Positions 6,248 through 13,379 of a DNA stretch of 18,499 nucleotides are shown piece after piece. The DNA is from Anaerolineales bacterium (lineage in GTDB: Bacteria; Chloroflexota; Anaerolineae; B4-G1; DUEL01): assembly GCA_015662065.1 (NCBI GenBank), contig DQUX01000415.1:1-18499 (forward strand), in the 5' to 3' direction. Position numbers and translations under genes: made by a program. Under the pieces are notes generated by a model that was not told the origin of the DNA, made no database searches, and saw nothing but the letters and a program-made list of their open reading frames with translations. Within the stretch, counting starts at the first letter, position 1, and the number at the start of each line of letters is the position of its first letter.

Positions 6248-7222
6248 TTGCGCGTCGTCGAATCGGGAATCGGTGAACTGATCCAGCCTCCCGACCTGGA
6301 CGGCTTCCGCGAGTGGAACCGGGAGAGGAAATCCCGGACCCTGCTGGACAAGCTGATGACGGAGCAGGAGGCGGTCTCCCGCTTCGTCACCGATGGCTGC
6401 TACCTGGGCACCGAGCTCTACGGCACCGTCCGCTGTCCCATGACACTGGTGCGGGAGGTGGTCCGGCAGGGGAAGAAGGACCTGCGGCTGGCCGGGCAGG
6501 GGGTCACGGAGCTGGACCTGCTCCTGGGGGCCGGGCTGGTCAAGACGCTGGACATCACCTACATCGGTCTGGAGGTCTATGGCGTCTCCAGCGCCCTGCG
6601 CCGGGCGGTGGAGAGCGGACAGGTCGAGAAGGTCGTCGAGTGGTCCAACGGGGGCATCACCTGGCGGTTCAAGGCGGCCTCGATGGGGGTCCCCTTCATC
6701 CCCATTCGGGCGATGTTGGGGAGCGACACGCTCAAGTACAGCGCCGCCAAGGCGGTTGAGTGTCCCTTCACCGGCATGAAGGTCTGTCTGATCCCGGCGC
6801 TGGTCCTGGATGTGGGCCTTATCCACGTCCACCGGGCCGACCGGTACGGCAACGCCCAGATCGAGGGGATCAGCGGCTTTGCCTTCGAGATGGCGCGGGC
6901 ATCCAAACGCCTCATCATCAGCGCCGAGGAGATCGTTGATACGGAGGAGATCCGTCGCTATCCGGATCGGACCATCATCCCCTATTACCTGGTGGATGCG
7001 GTGGTCCACGCTCCATTCGGCTCCCACCCCGGCGAGATGGTCTATATGTACGAGCGGGATGAGGAGCAACTGCGGGAGTGGGTGGAGGCCTCGAAGACGG
7101 AGGAGGGGACCCGGGCCTATCTGGATAAGTACGTCTATGGGGTCGCCGACCACCAGGAGTATCTGGAGCTAGTGGGGTGGGAGCGGCTGGAGGCACTCAA
7201 AGCGGCAGCGGAGGGACGATGA
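6248..7222 (+). CDS. Family I CoA-transferase, subunit A (glutaconate CoA-transferase GctA-like)
   Basis: 324 residues, the normal size for GctA-type subunits. The start is TTG at 6248, supported by a near-perfect Shine-Dalgarno (AAAGGAGGTG) 5 to 7 nt upstream; no in-frame ATG fits. Recognisable stretches are LMTEQEAVSRFVTDGCYLG (about 36-54), GQGVTELDLLLGAG (about 88-101), VEWSNGGITWRFKAASMGVP (about 135-154), IHVHRADRYGNAQIEG (about 198-213) and the late SAEEIVDTEEIR. With the B subunit it should transfer CoA between an acyl-CoA and a carboxylate through enzyme-bound thioester intermediates in the cytoplasm. The substrate cannot be read from sequence. It overlaps the next gene by 4 nt (ATGA). 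Confidence 0.9.
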   Translation: MRVVESGIGELIQPPDLDGFREWNRERKSRTLLDKLMTEQEAVSRFVTDGCYLGTELYGTVRCPMTLVREVVRQGKKDLRLAGQGVTELDLLLGAGLVKTLDITYIGLEVYGVSSALRRAVESGQVEKVVEWSNGGITWRFKAASMGVPFIPIRAMLGSDTLKYSAAKAVECPFTGMKVCLIPALVLDVGLIHVHRADRYGNAQIEGISGFAFEMARASKRLIISAEEIVDTEEIRRYPDRTIIPYYLVDAVVHAPFGSHPGEMVYMYERDEEQLREWVEASKTEEGTRAYLDKYVYGVADHQEYLELVGWERLEALKAAAEGR

Positions 7223-7992
7223 TGGGCGAGCAAGGATACAATCCGACGGAGCTCCTGATCTGCATCGCCGCGCGGCAGATGCCCGATAGCGTGACTGCCT
7301 TCATCGGCACTGGCATCCCGATGCTGGCGGCGAGCCTGGCGCAGAAGATGCACGCGCCCAACCTGGTGCCCATCTTCGAGTTCGGCGGCACGGGGGCGCA
7401 GTTGAAGCGGTTGCCCCGGGCGGTGGGAGAGAGCCGCACCTTCTACCGGGCCGTGGTCGCCTCCGGGATCTGCGATATTATGGAGACGGCGGCGCGGGGC
7501 TTTGTGGACTACGGCTTCCTGGGTGGGGCTCAGATCGATCCCTACGGCAACCTGAACTCGACGATCATCGGTTCCCAGCACCACCCACCGAGGGTGCGGC
7601 TGCCCGGCTCCGGCGGCGGCAACGACGTGGGGTCGCTTTGCTGGCGCACCATCATTATCATGCGCCACGACAAACGCCGCTTCGTCCCCAGGGTGGACTT
7701 CATCACCACGCCCGGGTACCTCACCGGGCCGGGGGCGCGGGAGGAAGCCGGCCTCCCGCCGGGGACCGGCCCCATCCGGGTGGTGAGCACGCTGGCGCTC
7801 CTGGGCTTCGACGAGGAGACGAAGCGGATGAAGCTGCTATCCACCAACCCAGGGGTGACGGTGGAGCAGGTGATCGAGAGCACCGGCTTCGAGCTGATCA
7901 TCCCCAGCGAGGTGGGGCAGAACGAACCTCCCACAGAAGAGGAGCTGCGTATCCTGCGGGAGGAGGTGGATCCGGAAGGGTTTTACATCTAG
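7219..7992 (+). CDS. Family I CoA-transferase, subunit B (GctB-like)
   Basis: 257 residues from ATG 7219, which overlaps the subunit A stop as ATGA; a second ATG follows at 7222. GGAGGGACG just upstream is the ribosome site. Features are AFIGTGIPMLAASLAQK (27-43), PIFEFGGTGA (51-60), FGFLGGAQID-like FVDYGFLGGAQIDPYGNLN, LPGSGGGNDVGSL, and a C-terminal STNPGVTVEQVIESTGFEL. In family I enzymes the catalytic Glu lies in this subunit; Glu54 in FEFGG has the same number as the known catalytic Glu54 of Acidaminococcus GctB, which supports both the assignment and the start. It is the last gene of the transcription unit, ending 30 nt from a convergent gene with no clear terminator between them. Confidence 0.9.
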   Translation: MMGEQGYNPTELLICIAARQMPDSVTAFIGTGIPMLAASLAQKMHAPNLVPIFEFGGTGAQLKRLPRAVGESRTFYRAVVASGICDIMETAARGFVDYGFLGGAQIDPYGNLNSTIIGSQHHPPRVRLPGSGGGNDVGSLCWRTIIIMRHDKRRFVPRVDFITTPGYLTGPGAREEAGLPPGTGPIRVVSTLALLGFDEETKRMKLLSTNPGVTVEQVIESTGFELIIPSEVGQNEPPTEEELRILREEVDPEGFYI

Positions 7993-8022
7993 GATAAAAG
8001 CCTATCTGACTCCGCTCCACTC

Positions 8023-8754
8023 CTACACCAGTGGCCGCGGCAGGTGGGCCCGCTGGGGGTCGGGGTGGGGAAAGCGATTCAGGGCCAGGAGGTGATCCAG
8101 CCGTCGCCGCAGCCCGTCCAGCTCCGCCAGGCTCAAGAACCGGGCCAGGTCTTGCTGCAGGGGCTGTCCGGCTTCCAGTTGCCCGCGGAGCCGGATCAGG
8201 TCCTCCGGGTACGGGGCCGGGATCGGTTCCCCGGCGAAGTCCCAGATGACGGTGCGCAGTTTCGGCTCCACGTGGAAGGTCAGCGCGTGGTCGATGGCCC
8301 AGATGTGCCCCTCGGGGTCCAGCAGCAGGTGGCCTCCCTTGCGGTCGGCGTTGTTCACCAGATGGTCGAACAGGGCTACCGGGAGGAGGTTCGCCCGTTG
8401 GCTCTCCTGCAGGGTGAAGTAGTTGGCCTTGGGATCGGCCTCGATGAACTGCTGGACCATCCCGAGGCCGTAGGGGCCATCGCGGAGGACGGTGGGGGGG
8501 ATGCGGGGCCAGCCCAGAGCGCGGCTGAGGCGGTAGGAGGCTACCTCCCGCAGGCAGAGGGTACCCCGGGGGAAGTCCCAGAGGGGATATTCCCCCGCGC
8601 GGGGTTTGTAGATCGCCAGCCCCTGCCGCTCTCCGTCTTCCACCCGCATCAGGAAGACCTGGTTCCAGGAGCGGACGAACTGCTTCACCGGTTCCATCCG
8701 CCCGCGGGCAAGCCATATGGCCGTCTCGTCGAAAGGGTATGTGCTCTCTGCCAT
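8023..8754 (-). CDS. SCO1664/TIGR03843-family protein (PI3/4-kinase-like fold)
   Basis: 243 residues, ATG at 8754. It matches the conserved family named after SCO1664, found in Actinobacteria and Chloroflexi and distantly similar to phosphatidylinositol 3/4-kinases. Visible landmarks are LAIYKPRAGEYPLWDFP (about 47-63), whose Lys could bind nucleotide, LCLREVASYRLSRALGW (about 66-82), VQQFIEA (about 99-105), the catalytic-loop-like LVNNADRKGGHLLLD (about 131-145), and WAIDHALTFH (about 151-160), where Asp could hold metal. The C-terminal 80 residues are helical and likely regulatory or structural. The substrate is unknown; ATP use is inferred only. It is transcribed divergently from the kor-hdr operon and shares its 190-bp upstream region, so the two may be co-regulated. 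Confidence 0.85.
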   Translation of the reverse strand: MAESTYPFDETAIWLARGRMEPVKQFVRSWNQVFLMRVEDGERQGLAIYKPRAGEYPLWDFPRGTLCLREVASYRLSRALGWPRIPPTVLRDGPYGLGMVQQFIEADPKANYFTLQESQRANLLPVALFDHLVNNADRKGGHLLLDPEGHIWAIDHALTFHVEPKLRTVIWDFAGEPIPAPYPEDLIRLRGQLEAGQPLQQDLARFLSLAELDGLRRRLDHLLALNRFPHPDPQRAHLPRPLV

Positions 8755-8783
8755 TCTGCCCGGCCCCTCGAGGGCTGGTTGGA

Positions 8784-8812
8784 ATGATACCTCTGGATGG
8801 GGGATCGCGCAA
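8784..8812 (-). promoter_or_regulatory. Promoter for the SCO1664-family gene
   Basis: On the minus strand TTGCGC (8812-8807) and TATCAT (8789-8784) are spaced by 17 nt. The inferred start is near 8778, giving a 5' leader of about 23 nt. Confidence 0.45.
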
Positions 8813-8827
8813 GGGTGGGGGGCGTGG

Positions 8828-8854
8828 TGTGACCTTTGTCATATCTCTTAGATA
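8828..8854. promoter_or_regulatory. CRP/FNR-family-like dyad and adjacent palindrome upstream of kor-hdr
   Basis: TGTGA-N6-TCATA (8828-8843) matches the CRP consensus TGTGA-N6-TCACA at nine of ten positions. Its centre is about 66 bp upstream of the predicted kor-hdr transcription start, a position used by class I activators. A second palindrome, TATCT-CTT-AGATA (8842-8854), abuts it. Both lie between the two divergent promoters. The regulator is unknown. Confidence 0.4.
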
Positions 8855-8865
8855 CCTACCGACAC

Positions 8866-8894
8866 TTGAGAGGGGTAGAGCGGGTGGGTATCAT
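8866..8894 (+). promoter_or_regulatory. Promoter of the kor-hdr operon
   Basis: TTGAGA (8866-8871) and TATCAT (8889-8894) are separated by exactly 17 nt; each matches the sigma70 consensus at 5 of 6 positions. The start is predicted near 8901, leaving a 45-nt leader with the Shine-Dalgarno GGGGAGGTG. Confidence 0.6.
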
Positions 8895-8945
8895 AGTTGC
8901 AGGGTGGAAAGGGCGCGACATATCGGGTGATGGGGAGGTGATGGG

Positions 8946-9221
8946 GTGAAGTACTGGAGAGAGCCGTTGGACCTGAAGGACATCCGGGTCCCGCGCGGCG
9001 AGATCCACGTGCTGGTGGAGCGGTGCAAGGGCTGCGGCTGGTGCGTCGAGTTCTGCCCACGCGACGTCCTGGAGGTCTCGGATGAGATCAACTCTAAGGG
9101 TTACCATCCCCCCCGAGTGGTCCGGCAGGAGGCCTGCGTCAGTTGTGGCCTGTGCGAGCTGCTGTGTCCGGAGTTCTCTATTTACGTCGTTGAGACGGAG
9201 GGAGAGGTCACATTGCTATGA
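8946..9221 (+). CDS. korD: 2-oxoacid:ferredoxin oxidoreductase delta subunit (2[4Fe-4S] ferredoxin)
   Basis: 91 residues. The GTG at 8946 follows GGAGG with 7 nt spacing; the nearby ATG at 8941 runs into a stop after two codons. The N-terminal 20 residues lead into two [4Fe-4S] motifs, CKGCGWCVEFCP (28-39) and CVSCGLCELLCP. The tail is FSIYVVETEGEVTLL. The delta subunit carries electrons from the TPP-containing catalytic core to free ferredoxin. It is the first gene of the operon and overlaps korA by 4 nt (ATGA). Order D-A-B-C is typical of KorDABC systems. Confidence 0.9.
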   Translation: MKYWREPLDLKDIRVPRGEIHVLVERCKGCGWCVEFCPRDVLEVSDEINSKGYHPPRVVRQEACVSCGLCELLCPEFSIYVVETEGEVTLL

Positions 9222-10399
9222 GTCCGGCAAGCCGAAACGGGGTGCTAAGCGGCGAGTTCTTTATGTTGGGGGACATTGCCTGTGCTGAGGGGGCGATCTG
9301 CGCCGGATGCCGTTTCTTCGCCGGTTATCCCATCACTCCGGCCACGGAAGTGGCCCAGCGGATGAGCGAGCGGCTGCCCCTGGTGGGGGGAATCTATATT
9401 CAGATGGAAGACGAGATGGCCTCGATGAACGCCGTGCTGGGCGCTTCCTGGGCCGGGGTGAAGGCGATGACGGCCACCAGCGGGCCGGGTTTCTCGCTGA
9501 TGATGGAGAACCTGGGCCTGGGTGTGATGATGGAGACCCCCTGTGTGCTGGTCAACGTGCAGCGGGGCGGCCCCTCCACGGGTCTTCCGACGCTGGTGGG
9601 CCAGGGGGATATGATGCAGGCGCGTTGGGGCTCCCACGGCGATTACGCCATCATTGCGCTATCCCCCTCCTCGCCGCAGGAGTTGTTCGATCTGACCATC
9701 CATGCCTTCAACTTGTCCGAGACCTACCGCGCGCCGGTTCTGGTGATGACCGATGCGGAAGTGGGACATATGACCGAGAAGGTGGTCATCCCGCCAGTGG
9801 AGGAGATCGAGGTCATCGGTCGGCGCAAACCGACGGTTCCGCCCGAGGAGTACCTCCCCTACCGGGTCGAGCCGGGTGAGCTGGTGCCGCCGATGGCGGT
9901 CGCCGGCGAGGGGTACCGCATCCACACCACGGGGCTTACCCACGACGAGCGGGGCTATCCCGCCACCGCCGATGACACTGCCCAGTGGCCGCTGGTGCAA
10001 CGGTTGGTTGACAAGATCGAGAAGAACAAGGACAAGATCATTATGCTGGAGGAGGACGGCCTCGACGACGCCGAAGTGGCCGTCGTCTCCTACGGCATCG
10101 CTGCCCGCACCGCCATCTGGCCGGTTCAGATGGCCCGCCAGGAGGGGATCCGGGTGGGGATGTTGCGGCTGGTGACGGTGTGGCCCTTCCCCGACGAGGA
10201 GATCCGGGACCTGGCCGGGCGGGTGGAGGGCATAGTGGTGCCAGAGATCAACTTAGGGCAGATCGTCCGTGAGGTGGAGCGCTGTGCGGCGGGCCGAACG
10301 GAGGTGCTCTCGGTGCCCCATCCCGGAGGGGGGATCCACGATCCCCAGGCGGTGCTGAGGGCGATCCGCAGGGCTGCCGGGCGCAAGGCGGAGGCGTAA
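9218..10399 (+). CDS. korA: 2-oxoacid:ferredoxin oxidoreductase alpha subunit
   Basis: 393 residues, ATG at 9218 in a 4-nt overlap with korD. The pyrimidine-binding domain I shows FFAGYPITPATEVAQ (about 33-47), the family YPITP motif, then MEDEMASMNAVLGASWAG, TATSGPGFSLMMENLGLG and VQRGGPSTGLPT. A variable middle region (about 180-265) includes HDERGYPA. The C-terminal transketolase-like domain II covers about 280-390 (EVAVVSYGIAARTA, VGMLRLVTVWPFPDEEI). With KorB it oxidatively decarboxylates a 2-oxoacid with CoA to acyl-CoA, CO2 and reduced ferredoxin in the cytoplasm. The subunit layout fits Kor, but 2-oxoglutarate versus branched-chain or other 2-oxoacids cannot be decided from sequence alone. 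Confidence 0.93.
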   Translation: MSPASRNGVLSGEFFMLGDIACAEGAICAGCRFFAGYPITPATEVAQRMSERLPLVGGIYIQMEDEMASMNAVLGASWAGVKAMTATSGPGFSLMMENLGLGVMMETPCVLVNVQRGGPSTGLPTLVGQGDMMQARWGSHGDYAIIALSPSSPQELFDLTIHAFNLSETYRAPVLVMTDAEVGHMTEKVVIPPVEEIEVIGRRKPTVPPEEYLPYRVEPGELVPPMAVAGEGYRIHTTGLTHDERGYPATADDTAQWPLVQRLVDKIEKNKDKIIMLEEDGLDDAEVAVVSYGIAARTAIWPVQMARQEGIRVGMLRLVTVWPFPDEEIRDLAGRVEGIVVPEINLGQIVREVERCAAGRTEVLSVPHPGGGIHDPQAVLRAIRRAAGRKAEA

Positions 10400-10401
10400 C
10401 G

Positions 10402-11304
10402 ATGGAGCTCAAGACGGACGGCTACCGGCTGGACAGGACGCTGGAGACCCACGCGGAGGCCGAGGGGTTGAGGGGGGAGATTCACGGCCGCCACCCGATG
10501 GACGACCTGCTGCGCACCGACCGCCTGCCGCACATTTGGTGCCCCGGCTGTGGGCTGGGCACGGCGCTGACCTGCTTCTTGAGCGCTCTACTCAGGTCAG
10601 GTCTGGATCTGGACAAAGTGGCGGTGGTCTCGGGTATCGGGTGCACGGGCCGGGTGGCGGGCTATGTACGGTTGGATTCGTTCCACACCACCCACGGGCG
10701 GGCTATTCCTTTCGCCACCGGCCTTAAGCTAGGCAACCCGGAGCTGAAGGTGGTGGTCTTTTCCGGCGACGGCGATCTGGTGACCATCGGGGGCAACCAT
10801 TTCATCCACGCCGCCCGGCGCAATATGGATATGACCGTTATCTGTGTGAACAACTTCAACTACGGTATGACCGGCGGCCAGGCCGGCGCGACGACCCCCG
10901 TAGGCGGCATAACCACCACGTCCCCCTACGGCAACTACGAGTATCCCTTCAGCATCTCGGCCCTGGCCGCGGCCAGCGGGGCGGTGTACGTGGCCCGTTG
11001 GACGGTGCTCCACGCCCGTCGGCTGGAGCGCTCTATCGTCGAGGCGCTCCTCAAGCCGGGGTTCAGCCTGGTGGAGGTGATCGCCCCCTGTCCCACCGGC
11101 TTCGGTCGCCGAAACCGACTCCGCCAGGGGCTGGATGCTATGCACTACTACCACGAACACGGCGTCATCCAGCACGGCGCCGATCCGGTGAAGACGGACA
11201 TCGAGTTGGAGGGGCCGGTGATCGAGGGGAAGTTCGTGGACGGGGAGAAACCGACTTTCCTGGAGCAGTACCGGCGGCAGTTGGACCGGCTGCGGGGAGC
11301 ATAG
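10402..11304 (+). CDS. korB: 2-oxoacid:ferredoxin oxidoreductase beta subunit (TPP-binding)
   Basis: 300 residues, beginning 2 nt after the korA stop and using the GGAGG in the end of korA. A 30-residue N-terminal extension precedes the core. WCPGCGLG holds Cys47 and Cys50, two of the usual cluster ligands. The TPP-Mg motif is exact: GDGD at 122-125, then Asn150-Asn151, giving GDG-x25-NN. Other landmarks are SGIGCTGRVAGY, HTTHGRAIPFATGLKLGNP and NYGMTGGQAGATTPVGG. It supplies the thiamine site where the 2-oxoacid is decarboxylated. The C-terminal region (FVDGEKPTFLEQYRRQL) is normal for the family. Confidence 0.93.
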   Translation: MELKTDGYRLDRTLETHAEAEGLRGEIHGRHPMDDLLRTDRLPHIWCPGCGLGTALTCFLSALLRSGLDLDKVAVVSGIGCTGRVAGYVRLDSFHTTHGRAIPFATGLKLGNPELKVVVFSGDGDLVTIGGNHFIHAARRNMDMTVICVNNFNYGMTGGQAGATTPVGGITTTSPYGNYEYPFSISALAAASGAVYVARWTVLHARRLERSIVEALLKPGFSLVEVIAPCPTGFGRRNRLRQGLDAMHYYHEHGVIQHGADPVKTDIELEGPVIEGKFVDGEKPTFLEQYRRQLDRLRGA

Positions 11305-11305
11305 G

Positions 11306-11371
11306 GAGAGGCGGAGACGCGGAGATCTTAACCGCGTCTCCGTGCCCCCCCCTCTCCGCGTCCTCTCTGCG
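11306..11371. repeat. Octamer array with 11-bp hairpin between korB and korC
   Basis: The purine half reads as 8-bp words GAGAGGCG, GAGACGCG, GAGATCTT (11306-11329). The pyrimidine half reads CCGCGTCT, CCGTGCCC, CCCCCTCT, CCGCGTCC, TCTCTGCG (11332-11371). CGGAGACGCGG (11312-11322) and CCGCGTCTCCG (11332-11342) form a perfect 11-bp stem with a 9-nt loop. There is no T-run, so it is not an intrinsic terminator, but it could attenuate or stabilise the mRNA inside the operon. Confidence 0.65.
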
Positions 11372-11391
11372 GTTGGGAAGAGGGAGCGGGT

Positions 11392-11961
11392 ATGGAACGG
11401 CTGGAGATACGGCTTTCTGGTTTCGGCGGGCAGGGCATTGTCCGCAGTGGGGAGATCATCGGCAAAGCGGCGGTTCTCTACGACGGCCGGTACGCCACCT
11501 TCACCCAGAGCTACGGGCCGGAATCCCGGGGCGGAGCGGCGGCGGCCCAGGTGGCCATCGCCAACGACCCGGTGGAGTTGAGCTACCCCCACGTGATAGA
11601 CCCTTCGATCCTGGTTGTTATGTCGCAGGGGGCCTACAACAAGTACGTGCCCGGCTTCCGGCGTGATGGGCTGCTCATCGTGGATGAGAGCCTGGTGGAG
11701 CTGGACGAGGCGGCGGATGGGGTGGAGGTGCTGGGGATTCCGGCCACGCGCATAGCGGAGGAGCTGGGCCGCCGCATCGTGGCCAACGTGGTGATGCTGG
11801 GCTTCCTGGCCGCCGTCACCGACATCGTCTCGCCGGAGGCCCTTCGCAAAGCGGTGCTGGATTCGGTCCCTAAGGGCACAGAGGAGCTGAACGCGCGGGC
11901 GTTTGAGGTGGGGTTTGAGTATGGGGAGGGCGTCAAACGTGAAACGTCGTATGACACCTGA
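11392..11961 (+). CDS. korC: 2-oxoacid:ferredoxin oxidoreductase gamma subunit
   Basis: 189 residues, ATG at 11392 after GAGGGAGCGG. The N-terminus has the family LSGFGGQGIVRSGEIIG (about 8-24), followed by TQSYGPESRGGAAAAQVAI (about 38-56), the domain III hallmark. The body continues with DPSILVVMSQGAYNKYV and NVVMLGFLAAVT. This subunit helps bind CoA or organise the complex. It is set 87 nt after korB, the only sizeable gap inside the kor genes. The final residues VKRETSYDT have no family counterpart and are encoded by the start of a heptad DNA array that continues past the stop. Confidence 0.92.
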   Translation: MERLEIRLSGFGGQGIVRSGEIIGKAAVLYDGRYATFTQSYGPESRGGAAAAQVAIANDPVELSYPHVIDPSILVVMSQGAYNKYVPGFRRDGLLIVDESLVELDEAADGVEVLGIPATRIAEELGRRIVANVVMLGFLAAVTDIVSPEALRKAVLDSVPKGTEELNARAFEVGFEYGEGVKRETSYDT

Positions 11962-11986
11962 CGAATGACGTTTGACGCTTGACGGC
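11931..11986. repeat. Heptad array spanning the korC stop codon, with 10-bp inverted arms
   Basis: Eight consecutive 7-bp words: CGTCAAA, CGTGAAA, CGTCGTA, TGACACC, TGACGAA, TGACGTT, TGACGCT, TGACGGC. The first three resemble the reverse complement of the later ones, so CGTCAAACGT (11931-11940) and ACGTTTGACG (11968-11977) are perfect 10-bp complements with the korC TGA between them. It could fold as an mRNA hairpin at the end of korC. Confidence 0.65.
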
Positions 11987-12026
11987 TGGCTTTGTATGGG
12001 TGATACCAGACCGAGGGGGATGCGGC

Positions 12027-13313
12027 ATGGGAGAGGTTCTGGTTATCGGCGGGGGGATCGCCGGAGTCCAGGCCGCGCTGGACCTGGCGGAGATGGGCAT
12101 ACGGGTGCATCTGGTGGAGAAGGGACCCAGCATCGGCGGGCGGATGGCCCAGTTGGATAAGACCTTCCCCACCAACGATTGTTCTACCTGCATCCTCTCT
12201 CCCAAGATGGTGGACTGCGCCCGGCATCCGAGGATCGCTATCTATACCCTCTCCGAGGTACAGGCCGTCGCCGGGGAGGTGGGGGACTTTACGGTGCAGG
12301 TGCTCAAGCGGGCCCGCTACGTAGACGAGACGGCCTGCACCGCCTGCGGCGACTGCGCCCAGGTCTGCCCCGTCGTCAGGCCGGACGAGTTCCAGATGGG
12401 CCTCTCCACCCGGCGGGCGATCTACATTCCCTTTGCCCAGGCCGTCCCGCAGGCGTATCTCAGGAACCGGGAGGACTGCCTGGGCGACGAGCCCATCGCT
12501 TGCGGTCGCTGCATCGAGGCCTGCCGGAAGCAGTGCATCGACTTCGATATGCAGGACGAGGTGATCGAGCTCTCGGTGGGGTCTATCGTCCTGGCCGTCG
12601 GTATGGAGACCTTCGACCCGGTGGCGCTGACGGAGTACGGCTACACCCGCTACGAGAACGTCATCACCGGCCTGGAGTTCGAGCGGCTGATCTGCGCCAG
12701 CGGCCCCTCCGGCGGACGCCTCATCCGCCTCACCGACCGGCAGGAGCCGAGGACCATCGGCTTCGTTCAATGCGTCGGCTCGCGCAGCCTCAAGTACCAG
12801 CGGTTCTGCTCCTCGGTCTGCTGTATGCACGCTACCAAGGAGGCCATCCTGGCCCGCGAGCACATCCCCGACGTCCAGTCCTACATCTTCTACACCGACC
12901 TGCGGGCCTCGGGCAAGGGGTTTCAGGAGTATATCGAGCGGGCCCGGCGGGAGTATGGCGTGAAGTACATCCGCAGCCGCGTGGCCCGGATCGAGGAGGA
13001 TGGGGACGGACGGTTGGTCTTCCACTACGAGGACGCGGCGACCTCCCGCCCGCAGCAGGTGAAGGTGGACCTGGCCGTGCTGGCCACCAGCCTGATCCCT
13101 GGCCCCGACGTGGCGGCCCTGGCGGAGGTGCTCGGACTCGAGCTGGACGAGTACGGCTTCTTCCGCACCAACCCCTTCTCACCGACGGACACAACGCGGG
13201 AGGGGGTCTTTACCTGCGGCTGCTGCCGCGGTCCCGCCGACATTCCGCAGTCGGTGGCCCAGGCCAGCGGGGCAGCGGCCCGGGCAGCGCAGTACGCAAC
13301 GGGTAACACGTGA
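12027..13313 (+). CDS. hdrA: HdrA-family FAD/iron-sulfur protein 1, short form
   Basis: 428 residues from ATG 12027; the in-frame start 48 nt upstream has no support. The Rossmann FAD motif is at once N-terminal (VIGGGIAGVQ, 6-15). Then come FPTNDCSTCILSPKM (Cys52, Cys55) and Cys64. The inserted ferredoxin has CTACGDCAQVCP (Cys104, 107, 110, 114) and a second set Cys151-x7-Cys159-x2-Cys162-x3-Cys166. A Cys249-x11-Cys261-x3-Cys265-Cys266 motif follows, typical of HdrA. The FAD fold closes with TREGVFTCGCCRGPADIP. It lacks the N-terminal Cys domain and the C-terminal ferredoxin of full HdrA (about 650 residues), making it QmoA-like in size. HdrA proteins pass and, in some complexes, bifurcate electrons on FAD; bifurcation here is unproven. 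The tail AQYATGNT is written by a heptad array. Confidence 0.9.
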   Translation: MGEVLVIGGGIAGVQAALDLAEMGIRVHLVEKGPSIGGRMAQLDKTFPTNDCSTCILSPKMVDCARHPRIAIYTLSEVQAVAGEVGDFTVQVLKRARYVDETACTACGDCAQVCPVVRPDEFQMGLSTRRAIYIPFAQAVPQAYLRNREDCLGDEPIACGRCIEACRKQCIDFDMQDEVIELSVGSIVLAVGMETFDPVALTEYGYTRYENVITGLEFERLICASGPSGGRLIRLTDRQEPRTIGFVQCVGSRSLKYQRFCSSVCCMHATKEAILAREHIPDVQSYIFYTDLRASGKGFQEYIERARREYGVKYIRSRVARIEEDGDGRLVFHYEDAATSRPQQVKVDLAVLATSLIPGPDVAALAEVLGLELDEYGFFRTNPFSPTDTTREGVFTCGCCRGPADIPQSVAQASGAAARAAQYATGNT

Positions 13314-13347
13314 CACGCAACACGCAACACGTGCTGCATGTTGCGTG
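13292..13347. repeat. Heptad array (ACACGCA type) after hdrA-1, ending in a hairpin
   Basis: Eight 7-bp words: GTACGCA, ACGGGTA, ACACGTG, ACACGCA, ACACGCA, ACACGTG, CTGCATG, TTGCGTG. The array begins inside hdrA-1 and encodes its last residues. CACGCAACACG (13321-13331) pairs with CATGTTGCGTG (13337-13347) with one mismatch around a 5-nt loop. The same word family returns at 16902-16943. Confidence 0.7.
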
Positions 13348-13379
13348 GGTGTCCGACATCCGGCCAAGGAGAGTACCAC

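Noticed and set aside
5786..7153. 455-residue minus-strand open frame
   Set aside because: It is the mirror of the NYN gene and CoA-transferase subunit A, both of which have ribosome sites and family motifs. The translation shows no recognisable domain.
11312..11342. Intrinsic terminator between korB and korC
   Set aside because: The 11-bp stem is strong but no T-run follows, and korC is an obligate partner of the upstream kor genes.
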